From Verrucomicrobiota bacterium (GTDB lineage: Bacteria > Verrucomicrobiota > Verrucomicrobiia > CAIQCK01), in assembly GCA_026397915.1 (NCBI GenBank), contig JAPLTX010000022.1, positions 118,215-182,214 on the forward strand: a stretch of 64,000 nucleotides of DNA. The letters run 5' to 3'. Positions within the stretch are counted from its first letter, which is position 1; each line of letters begins with the position of its first letter. Below are positions 42,780-50,800 of this stretch, piece after piece. A program made the position numbers and the translations under genes. The notes beneath the pieces are model-generated. The model did no database searches. It had not been told where the DNA came from and worked only from the letters and a program-made list of their open reading frames with translations.

Positions 42780-43026
42780 TTTTCCTGCTGTTAATCCGGT
42801 TCCAATATCGGAGCCCTTATACTGCACTAGGCTGCTCGATAGTCATTGTTGCACCGTGCAACGCGCGGCAGTGTAACGCGAAACGCCCCCGCACGGCAAC
42901 AACGCAACGCACGCAGAATAGGACACACCCGCACGCTCCGGGCGTGGCGCGACGGAATGACAACCGGCAACCCGATGGAGCTTGACCCGACTGGCAGCGC
43001 GTTTCATTCTCTGCAACCAACGGGTC

Positions 43027-43446
43027 ATGATTCCAGTCTGCCCCAAATGCGATGCGCAGTTGTTCAGCCTCCGCTTCAAGGAGGTGGAGGTGGACTTCTG
43101 CGAGCATTGCCGCGGGTTGTGGCTGGATGCGGGCGAACTGGAGGCGCTGATGCGGCAAACCGGCGGTTCCGGCGACGATCCGCTGCTGGCGTTCCAAAAC
43201 CAGCCGGGCGCATCGCCGCGCGACCACAAGCATCTCTGCCCGCGCTGCGACCAGACGTTGCGAGAGGTCGCAGTGCCACGGCCGCGCGCGGAGGCGCTGC
43301 ATCTGGACCGCTGTCCGCGAGGTCACGGGCTGTGGTTCGACGCGAACGAGTTGCAGCAGTTGTTGGCGCTGTTTCCGCCCGCCAGCGGCGCGACGCACAC
43401 GATCGCTTTTCTGAACGAGTTTTTGGGACCCGTCAACGCAACCTGA
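43027..43446 (+). CDS. Zinc-ribbon (zf-TFIIB type) protein
   Basis: A 139-residue soluble protein with two zf-TFIIB-like zinc-binding modules. The first is CPKCDAQLF...FCEHCRGLWLDAGELEALM and the second CPRCDQTLREV...LDRCPRGHGLWFDANELQQLL. The GLWLD/GLWFD and ExL signatures after the second Cys pair are diagnostic for the family; in the second module the last ligand is Cys-x2-Gly-His instead of Cys-x2-Cys. Function is unknown. It precedes LemA and an M48 peptidase gene by 19 bp and may be co-transcribed. The ATG at 43027 is chosen because it directly precedes the first module. Confidence 0.82.
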   Translation: MIPVCPKCDAQLFSLRFKEVEVDFCEHCRGLWLDAGELEALMRQTGGSGDDPLLAFQNQPGASPRDHKHLCPRCDQTLREVAVPRPRAEALHLDRCPRGHGLWFDANELQQLLALFPPASGATHTIAFLNEFLGPVNAT

Positions 43447-43465
43447 ACATGGAGGAATGACTCAT

Positions 43466-44041
43466 ATGATAGCCAGCATTGGTTTATTGATACTGTTCGG
43501 CCTGATCGTTATCGCGGTGGTCTTGGTCGTATGGGCCATCGCCACTTACAACGGCCTCGTCCAGCTTCGCAACCAGCTCGACAACGCTTGGGCGCAGATT
43601 GACGTGCAGTTGAAACGCCGCTACGACCTCATACCGAACCTCGTCGAGACGGTCAAGGGCTACGCCAAGCACGAGCGCGAGACGTTCGAGCGCGTTACGC
43701 AGGCGCGCAACATGGCCGTGAACGCCAAGGGCGTCGGCGAGCGTGCGGAGGCGGAAGGCATGCTGACAGGCGCGCTGAAGTCGCTCTTCGCCGTCGCGGA
43801 AGCCTACCCGGAACTGAAGGCGAATCAGAACTTTCTTGGCTTGCAGGAGGAGCTGACATCCACCGAAAACAAAGTCTCCTTCGCGCGGCAGTTCTACAAC
43901 GACAACGCGATGACCTACAACACGCGCATCCAGACGTTTCCGACGTTGTTTATCGCGGGCATGTTCCAGTTCACCAAGCGCGACTTCTTCGAGGTCAAGG
44001 CCGGCCCTGAACGCGAGGCGCCGAAGGTGTCGTTCTCGTAA
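43466..44041 (+). CDS. LemA family protein
   Basis: A 191-residue membrane protein. A hydrophobic N-terminal anchor (IASIGLLILFGLIVIAVVLVVWAI) is followed by the helical LemA body: YNGLVQLRNQLDNAWAQIDVQLKRRYDLIPNLVETVKGYAKHERETFERVTQARN. The end has YNDNAMTYNTRIQTFPTLFIAGMFQFTKRDFFEV. LemA proteins are co-located with HtpX-type M48 peptidases, exactly as here, but their molecular role is unclear. GGAGGAATG precedes the start; the ATG at 43466 has better spacing to the Shine-Dalgarno than one at 43457. Confidence 0.93.
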   Translation: MIASIGLLILFGLIVIAVVLVVWAIATYNGLVQLRNQLDNAWAQIDVQLKRRYDLIPNLVETVKGYAKHERETFERVTQARNMAVNAKGVGERAEAEGMLTGALKSLFAVAEAYPELKANQNFLGLQEELTSTENKVSFARQFYNDNAMTYNTRIQTFPTLFIAGMFQFTKRDFFEVKAGPEREAPKVSFS

Positions 44042-44062
44042 CACCGGCGCCCGCCTGCTCCC

Positions 44063-45445
44063 ATGTGGGAACAAATCCGCGCCAACCGCCGCCGTTCGGC
44101 GATGCTCATCTCGCTGATGGGTGTCGTGCTTGTGCTGCTCGGCTACTGCGGCGGTGAGGCGATCCTCGGCGGAGGTGGCGGCTTCATCGGCTTGATCGTG
44201 GCGGTCGTCGTCCTGCTGGTGCAGCTCGGCATTTACTTCGCTGGTGCGCGGTCGCTCGTGTTGGGCGGCGCCGGCGGCACCGAACTGAGCCGCGACGACT
44301 GTCCGCGGCTGTTCAACATCGTCGAGGAAATGCAACTCGCGTCGGGCCTGCCCGTCACGCCGAAAGTGTTGCTGATCCAGGACCCGTCGCCCAACGCGTT
44401 CGCGTTCGGCCATAAGCCGGAGGACTACACCATTGGCGTCACCAGCGGCCTTCTTCATCGGTTGAACCGCGACGAACTCCAGGGTGTCATCGCCCACGAG
44501 ACGGGCCATCTGAAAAACCAGGACGTGCAGTTCATGACGCTTGCCGCCGTCATGCTCGGCTCCATCGCCGTGCTCGCGGAGATCGTCTGGCGCACCATGC
44601 GCCTTGGCGGTCGCGCGCGGTCGCGGTCTGATTCGCGCGGTGGCGGCCAGGCGCAACTCGTTCTGTTGGTCATTGCGTTGCTGCTGGCGATCCTTGGTCC
44701 GTTGCTGGCGCAAATTCTTTACTTCTCCTGCTCGCGGAAGCGCGAGTTTCTTGCCGACGCCAGTGCGGCGCAGTTCACCCGTTATCCGGAGGGCCTGGCG
44801 TCCGCGCTTGAGAAAATCTCGCAGGCCGCCGAGCCGCCGGCGTTCACCAACAAAGCCAACGCGCCGATGTTCATCGTCAATCCGCTTGCGGCGACGGCGG
44901 AATCGAGCAGCGTCTTCTCCACGCATCCGCCCACCGGTGAGCGCATCCGCATCCTGCGAGCGATGGCGGGCGCGGCGCTGGCCGACTACGAGGTCGCCTA
45001 CCGCAGTGCGCACGGCGGCGGGTTGATCGGCTCGCAGTCGCTGCGGGCCGCGCCGGCGCAAGCCAGACGCGACGCGTCCGACGAAGGACCGGTCCTCGGC
45101 CGCGGCGAAGCGCGCGCCACCGTCCGGCGCAACGCTGGCTACGTGCCCGTCCGCTGCACCTGCGGCCTGGAAATAGGCGTGCCGCCGGGCTACGAGCGGA
45201 AAGACGTCCGTTGCGTGCGCTGCGGCAGCGTCTGGCCCGTGCCTGCCGCCCAAGCGGCCGTGCCGCCGGTGTTGAATGCCACGCAGCCCATGCGCTACAC
45301 GCGCCAACGAGCCGGATGGGAATCATTCCGCTGCGGCTGCGGCCGTTCGGTGCTGCTCAGCCCCACGTTCACCGCCTCCTCCGTCCGCTGCGCCGGCTGC
45401 GGCCGGCAAATCGAAGTGACCCCGCCCAGCGCGGCTCAGAATTGA
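44063..45445 (+). CDS. M48-family membrane metallopeptidase with C-terminal zinc ribbons
   Basis: A 460-residue HtpX-like peptidase. Two membrane helices lie near residues 13-60, the zinc motif is HETGH at 145-149, a third ligand candidate is Glu228 in KREFLADASAA, and another membrane segment is near 195-215 (LVLLVIALLLAILGPLLAQILYF). The usual tail motif THPPTGERI follows. The last 110 residues add two Cys-rich ribbon-like modules: RCTCGLEIG...VRCVRCG and RCGCGRSV...VRCAGCGRQIEV. HtpX-type enzymes degrade misfolded membrane proteins. The ribbons are unusual for M48 members and may bind substrate or partner. It follows lemA by 21 bp. Confidence 0.88.
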   Translation: MWEQIRANRRRSAMLISLMGVVLVLLGYCGGEAILGGGGGFIGLIVAVVVLLVQLGIYFAGARSLVLGGAGGTELSRDDCPRLFNIVEEMQLASGLPVTPKVLLIQDPSPNAFAFGHKPEDYTIGVTSGLLHRLNRDELQGVIAHETGHLKNQDVQFMTLAAVMLGSIAVLAEIVWRTMRLGGRARSRSDSRGGGQAQLVLLVIALLLAILGPLLAQILYFSCSRKREFLADASAAQFTRYPEGLASALEKISQAAEPPAFTNKANAPMFIVNPLAATAESSSVFSTHPPTGERIRILRAMAGAALADYEVAYRSAHGGGLIGSQSLRAAPAQARRDASDEGPVLGRGEARATVRRNAGYVPVRCTCGLEIGVPPGYERKDVRCVRCGSVWPVPAAQAAVPPVLNATQPMRYTRQRAGWESFRCGCGRSVLLSPTFTASSVRCAGCGRQIEVTPPSAAQN

Positions 45446-45482
45446 TCGCGCCACCCACCCGCTTTCGGCGCTCGATGATTTT

Positions 45483-45512
45483 TGTAAGGAACCGCCGCCC
45501 AGATGTTATATA
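45483..45512 (+). promoter_or_regulatory. Candidate promoter of the sigma factor gene
   Basis: TTGTAA (45483-45488) and TATATA (45507-45512) are 18 bp apart, or TTGTAA and GTTATA 16 bp apart. The GGAACC beginning at 45488 also resembles an ECF-type -35 element. If real, transcription would begin about 45519, nearly at the ATG at 45522, so the sigma factor might start leaderless or at the later in-frame ATG at 45543. Confidence 0.35.
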
Positions 45513-45521
45513 CGGGGTGAC

Positions 45522-46103
45522 ATGAAGAATCAGGCCGGCGATATGGAGGTGCAGCAAGAAGCGGAGCTTGTCCGGGCCGTGCAGGCCGGCGATGTGAACG
45601 CGTTCGCTTCGTTCCTGGACGGGCACCTCGACTACCTTCGGGCGTTCATCGCACTGAAGCTGCCGGTGGCGCACCTTGTCAACGAGATTGCCCACGAGAC
45701 ATTTGTTTTCGCCTACCGCAACATCCACCGCTTCACCGCCGGCACGTCGCTTCGCGCGTGGCTGCGGGCCATCGCCGCCAATCTCGTCCGCGCTGAACTC
45801 CAGCGCTACGCCCGCGAGCAGGCGAACCAGTTCACCTATGCAAAGCACCGGTTGCTGGAGCAGGAACTTGGCCGTTCGGACGCGGAGGACGCCGCGGAGA
45901 TGGAGTTCCTGCGCGATTGTGTCGAGGAGTTGCCGCCGCCGATGAAGGAACTGCTCGCGCTGAAGTATCGTGAGGAGTTGCCGACGGAGGAAATCGCCGG
46001 GAGGCTCCAGCGCACGCAGACTTGGGTCTGGCAGGTGTTGTTCCGGTTGCGGCAGCAGTTACGCGATTGCGTCGAGGGCAAGCTGGCGGGAGGTCAGCCA
46101 TGA
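45522..46103 (+). CDS. RNA polymerase sigma-70 family (ECF-type) factor
   Basis: A 193-residue sigma factor. Region 2 spans about residues 20-90 (NAFASFLDGHLDYLRAFIALKL, ETFVFAYRNIHRFTAGTSLRAWLRAIAANLVRAELQR). Region 4 is ELPPPMKELLALKYREELPTEEIAGRLQRTQTWVWQVLFRLRQQLRDCVEGK, with a helix-turn-helix. The factor should direct RNA polymerase to envelope or polysaccharide-related genes. It overlaps the next gene by 4 bp (ATGA), and that gene encodes a FecR-like protein, the usual membrane partner of such factors. A candidate promoter lies directly in front. Confidence 0.9.
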   Translation: MKNQAGDMEVQQEAELVRAVQAGDVNAFASFLDGHLDYLRAFIALKLPVAHLVNEIAHETFVFAYRNIHRFTAGTSLRAWLRAIAANLVRAELQRYAREQANQFTYAKHRLLEQELGRSDAEDAAEMEFLRDCVEELPPPMKELLALKYREELPTEEIAGRLQRTQTWVWQVLFRLRQQLRDCVEGKLAGGQP

Positions 46104-47854
46104 TCGCCAACGACCAGCTTATCGCTTACGTGTCGGGCGCGCTTCTGAAGGATGAGCGTGCCCGACTGGAGGCGCAACTCGTCAACGATGAAGCGGCGCT
46201 GCGCTCTGTGCTGGAGCAGGAACGGCTGGACGCGGCGCTGCGCGCGATGTTCGGGGGCGCGGCGGAGCGCGAGCAGGTCCGGCAGGCGGTTCTCGAAGTG
46301 GTGACGGGATCAAGCTATGAGGATGTGAAGAGCAACGTGATGCGGGTCGTTGCTGCTCCACGCTTTCCGTTTCTCGACTGGTTGGCGGGCTGGCGTGGCG
46401 TGTTTGCCGGCGGGCTGGCCGCGGCCGCGTGCGCGGCGCTGGCGTTCCTGCTGTGGCCGCACGCGGAGCCGGCTACGATCGGGTTCGCGCAACTGAGCGA
46501 CGTGCGTAACGCCGTCGTGATCGTGCGGAATGGCAGCGATCTCGTGGCGAAGGACGGCACGGCATTGCAACCGGGTGATACGATTTGCGTTGACGACGGC
46601 GGAACAACGGTGGTTCTTTCCGATAAAACGCGGCTTACGTTGGCAGCGCGGACAGAGATGAAGCTCGGTGTCGGTGACGCACGCGAGTTGCAACTCCTCG
46701 CGGGCCGGCTGGCGGCATGGGTGGCGAAGCAGCCGGCGGACCAGCCGTTGACGATTCGGACGCCGATGGCGACGGCGCGCGTGGTTGGCACGGAGTTCAC
46801 GCTCGATGCCGCGCCGCGAGCGACGCGGATCGAGGTGAGCGAAGGGTTGGTGAAGATGGCGCACGCGGGCGTGGACAGCGCGGTGGAAGTGGCGGGCGGC
46901 GAGTTCGCGCTGGCGGTGCCGCAGAGTGAGTTGGTAGCGGGGCTGCTGCCGGCGAAGCAGACGACAACGGGCGACATGGGCAGCCGCAATCCGGTGACAT
47001 GGCCGTTTGCGAGCGACAGCCCGTGGAACCGGCCCATCGGTTCCGGCGCGACCTATGCCGATGTGCAGTCACATGTGCTCAATCTGGCCGGTAACGGCGG
47101 ATCGGTGCGGCCAGCGTCGCACTTCAGGCCGTTCTTCGTGGCAAAGCCGGGCGATCGGCCGCAGAAAATCGTCTCACGATTCCAAGATGAAGTTCTCGCG
47201 ACGACACCGGTGTCGGCGGAGGCGTTGCGCGACGGTGGCGATTGGGTCAACTGCACGTTGATTGATCCGACGCGAGCCATCGCCTACGAGTTGACGGGCG
47301 CGCGACGGCAGGGCGACAGAATCGAAGCGATGCTTTGCGCGCCGATTCAACTGCGCGGGCCGGGCGTTGGTGGCAACCTTTTCAGCGGTTTGCCGGCCAT
47401 TGCGGGCATCATCCGCGCTGGCGAGTTGGAGCGCGGCATCGGGCACGCGCTTGGCGTCTCGGTGTTGCACACGGCGTTGAATCGCCGCGGGCCGGGCGGC
47501 GGGCCGTTCGTGTGGCCGGCGCGGCACATGCCGATCGAGGAGAAGAAACTTGCGCAGATGGGCAACGCCGGCAACGTCCACTACGGCACATTGCTGGCGT
47601 TGCCGCGCAACCTCGATCTCGCAACGCTCGGCGTCGGCAACAGCGGGCCGGCGTTCGAGATCGCACGCGTGCTGCAAAGCCACGGTGCTTACGTGACGCA
47701 CAGCATGCCGGTCGACCAGGCAACGGGCGATTGGAAGCAGCCACACGTGCAGTTCATTGCCGAGCTGCCGATGGAAACCCATTGGCAGAAGCTTGACGCT
47801 GACATCTCGCGCGTCGTGAGCCACTTGAAGATCATCACCAACAACGCGCGATGA
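46100..47854 (+). CDS. FecR-like membrane protein fused to a large exported domain
   Basis: A 584-residue protein. The cytoplasmic N-terminus (about residues 1-95, starting with ANDQLIAYVSGALLKDERARLEAQL) has the form of an anti-sigma domain, a single membrane helix lies at 98-119, and residues about 128-260 are a FecR domain (RNGSDLVAKDGTALQPGDTICVDDGGTTVVL, TPMATARVVGTEFTLDA). Residues about 300-584 are an extra exported domain: FASDSPWNRPIGSGATYADVQ, ADGGDW-like strands and RGPGGGPFVWPARHMPIEEK. It resembles unclassified secreted proteins with a SPWN-type opening, but its activity is unknown. Overlapping ATGA junctions tie it to sigma factor and exoprotein. Confidence 0.75.
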   Translation: MIANDQLIAYVSGALLKDERARLEAQLVNDEAALRSVLEQERLDAALRAMFGGAAEREQVRQAVLEVVTGSSYEDVKSNVMRVVAAPRFPFLDWLAGWRGVFAGGLAAAACAALAFLLWPHAEPATIGFAQLSDVRNAVVIVRNGSDLVAKDGTALQPGDTICVDDGGTTVVLSDKTRLTLAARTEMKLGVGDARELQLLAGRLAAWVAKQPADQPLTIRTPMATARVVGTEFTLDAAPRATRIEVSEGLVKMAHAGVDSAVEVAGGEFALAVPQSELVAGLLPAKQTTTGDMGSRNPVTWPFASDSPWNRPIGSGATYADVQSHVLNLAGNGGSVRPASHFRPFFVAKPGDRPQKIVSRFQDEVLATTPVSAEALRDGGDWVNCTLIDPTRAIAYELTGARRQGDRIEAMLCAPIQLRGPGVGGNLFSGLPAIAGIIRAGELERGIGHALGVSVLHTALNRRGPGGGPFVWPARHMPIEEKKLAQMGNAGNVHYGTLLALPRNLDLATLGVGNSGPAFEIARVLQSHGAYVTHSMPVDQATGDWKQPHVQFIAELPMETHWQKLDADISRVVSHLKIITNNAR

Positions 47855-50800
47855 ATACGCTCCGCGGCTACATCGGGTTTCTTTTGTTGTGTGGCAGCAT
47901 CCTCCACCCCGCCTTCGCCGCCGACACCAACGCTCCCGCCGATTTCACCATTGGCACCTATGTCGTCGCGCCTTCGCCGGAACGGTTCGGGGTGAACCTC
48001 CGCGAGCCGTTCGACTACAACAACTACACGTTCGATCCGGGCTTCGAACCGGTCACCATCCGCCGCCAGGCCATCGCCACCGGCGGCGGCACCAACTACA
48101 TCGAGAACGCCAGTGGCGCGACCGCGTCGAACTGGCGGCAGATCGCCGACGGCTTCTTTGATGGCGCGACGGTGCGCGTGTATCGGCCTTCGTCCAGCGG
48201 CGGGGCGTTGCAACTCGTGCGGAGCAACACGGTCGTCAACTACGTCACCGACGGTTTCCGCCGGCTGCACGTGCTGCCGGTCGTGACGAACACCTTCACC
48301 GACACGACCGCGACGCCGGGCGTCAACTACGAGTATCAGATCCGGGCGGTGAACAGCTCGGCCGCCGTCTCGACCAACTACAGTGGTGCCGCGTCCACGG
48401 CGGCCATCGCGACGGCCGCGGCGCTGGCCGGCTCGACGAGCGCGACGAACCCGACCTGGACGAACAGTTTCTACAACCGCGGCAGCGCCGCGCCCGCGAT
48501 TCCCTCCAACGTCACCGCCACGCCGCTGTCCGGCGCGGTGCGGCTGGACTGGACGGCGAATGCGGAGACCGACCTTGCGGGCTACTACATTTACCGCCGC
48601 ACGCAAGGCACGGCGCAGAACCGGATCATTCTCGACAGCGACGGTCCCGCGCCGCAATCGAATGACGTTTATTTTGTCGAGGTGACTTACGTGAACCCGC
48701 CGACGCATCGCATGCACGACCGGCTCGGCCAGAACACGCTCAACGACCAGTGGACGTTCCTCGCCGGTTCAAGCTGGCCTTACGGTCGGCCCGGCAGCAT
48801 TACGCGCGACAACTCCACAGTCTGCCCGGAGAACGGCGGCGTGAGCAGCCTGCGCCTCGATAATCCCGGCTCGCACGAGGTCCGCATCCAGCAGGCGGCT
48901 TTCTCGAACCCGCAGTTTCACGGCGGCTATTATCCCGCGCTCACGCCGGGCGTGACGTATCGCGCCGAGATGTGGATGAAACAATCCGGCGTGCCCGGCG
49001 GCACGGTGCGGTTCTCGTTGACGGCGCCCTACAACAGCATCAGCAACACCTTTACCGTCACGTCGGACTGGCAGAAGTTCTCCTGTCTGTTTACCGCGCC
49101 GGCAATGGGCGCCGACGGCACCATCTCATCCATCACGCTCGCGTTCAACGGTCCCGGCACGCTCTGGGTGGACAACCTCCTGCTCTACGAGGACGCCGAC
49201 GGCAATCCCGCGACCTATCCACCGTTCACGTTGCGGCCCGCCGCGGCGCAGGCGCTGGCGGATTATCATCCCGGCCCGGTGCGCATGAACACCGGCGTGA
49301 GCACCAGCCGCTGGGGCGTGAGCATGGATGATTTCCTCACCGAGGAGCCGCAGATCGCGCCGCAATGGGGCGGCGACGGGGGCCGCGTCCGTCCGGACGA
49401 TCCCTACAAGCTGCCGATGGTGCTGCGCATGACGCGCGACGCCGGCGGCGAGCCGTGGATCATCGTCGGCACGTTCATGGACGAGCAGGAATGGCTGCAC
49501 CTGATGGAGTATCTCGCCGCGCCCTACATGCCCGGCACCGACACGCCCGCGACGAAACCTTACGCCTATCTCCGCTACTCGCAGGGTCAGCAGACGCCGT
49601 GGACCGATGTCTTCCCGCGCCTGTTCATCGAGTTCGGCAACGAGCAGTGGAACCCGATGTTTGAGAACACCTTCGCCAGCGGCAACACCTGCGGCCAGTT
49701 CAGCGAATACTTCTTCAACGTCGCCAAGACCAGCCCGTGGTATGCGGCCGTCGCCAGCAAACTCAACCTCATCGTCAACGGCTGGCACATCTCCACGAAC
49801 CAAACCAACGGCTACGGCCACGCCGCGTCGCTCGCGTCGCCGGGGTCGCAGTTCAACGACATCGCCAACTACATCGGCGGTTGGGAGGCGGGTATCGCCG
49901 TCGGTGGCAACAGCGTCAATGACGCGGGCTACCAGGGCTACATGATGTATCTGCCGACCTACATCCGCGCCTTCGTGGACCAGCACACCGTCTCGCGCGA
50001 CGCCAACGCCGCCGCCGGCCATCCCTACAAGATCGCCGTTTATGAAGGCGGCCCCGGCTACGCGAACCCGTCGCCCGGCCAGCCCTACGAGCCGGTTTCC
50101 GAGGTCTATGGCAAGTCGCTCGCCGCCGGCGTCTCTACGCTCGACACCTATCTTTATAACTCGCTCAAGCAGATTGACCCGCAGTGCTACTTCACCTTCG
50201 GCGGCGCTTATAACTGGGCCTCGCACTCGCTCGTCGCCAACGGCTACTACCCGCACACAAGCTGGCTCGCGCTCCAGATGCGGAACCGTTACGCGAGCGG
50301 CGCGATGGTCGCGACCGCGATCAACAGCGCGCCCACGCTGGATGTGGACGCGTGGACCAATCGCAGCGGCGCGGTCGTCGTGTCCGCGATGCCCAACGTC
50401 CCGCTCGTGCAGCCCTACGCGTTCCGCAACGGCTCGAACTATTCCGTCTTCGTCCTCTCGCGCCGCATCAATGGCGATACGCCCGTCACGTTGCGGTTGC
50501 CGTTCAACGCCGTCACCAACGCCACGCTCTACACGCTCACCGGCGACCCGCGCATCGGCAACAGTTCCAACTACAACATTAACATCACCACGCAGGCCGT
50601 GACCAGCTTCTCGCAGAACTACTCATTCACGATACCGCCCGGCTCGGCTTACCTCTTCACCTTCGCTGGCGCGACCACCGTCAGCGCGCCCGCCCAGCCC
50701 ACCGTGAGCATCAGCCGCGCGCCCGGCCAGACCGGCTCGACGACCATGCCCGCCGCGCAATTCATCGTCAACTTCAGTGAGCCGGTCACTGGTTTCACCG

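Noticed and set aside
43484..45307. 607-codon minus-strand frame antisense to LemA and M48 genes
   Set aside because: Shadow frame of two recognised genes with no domain of its own.
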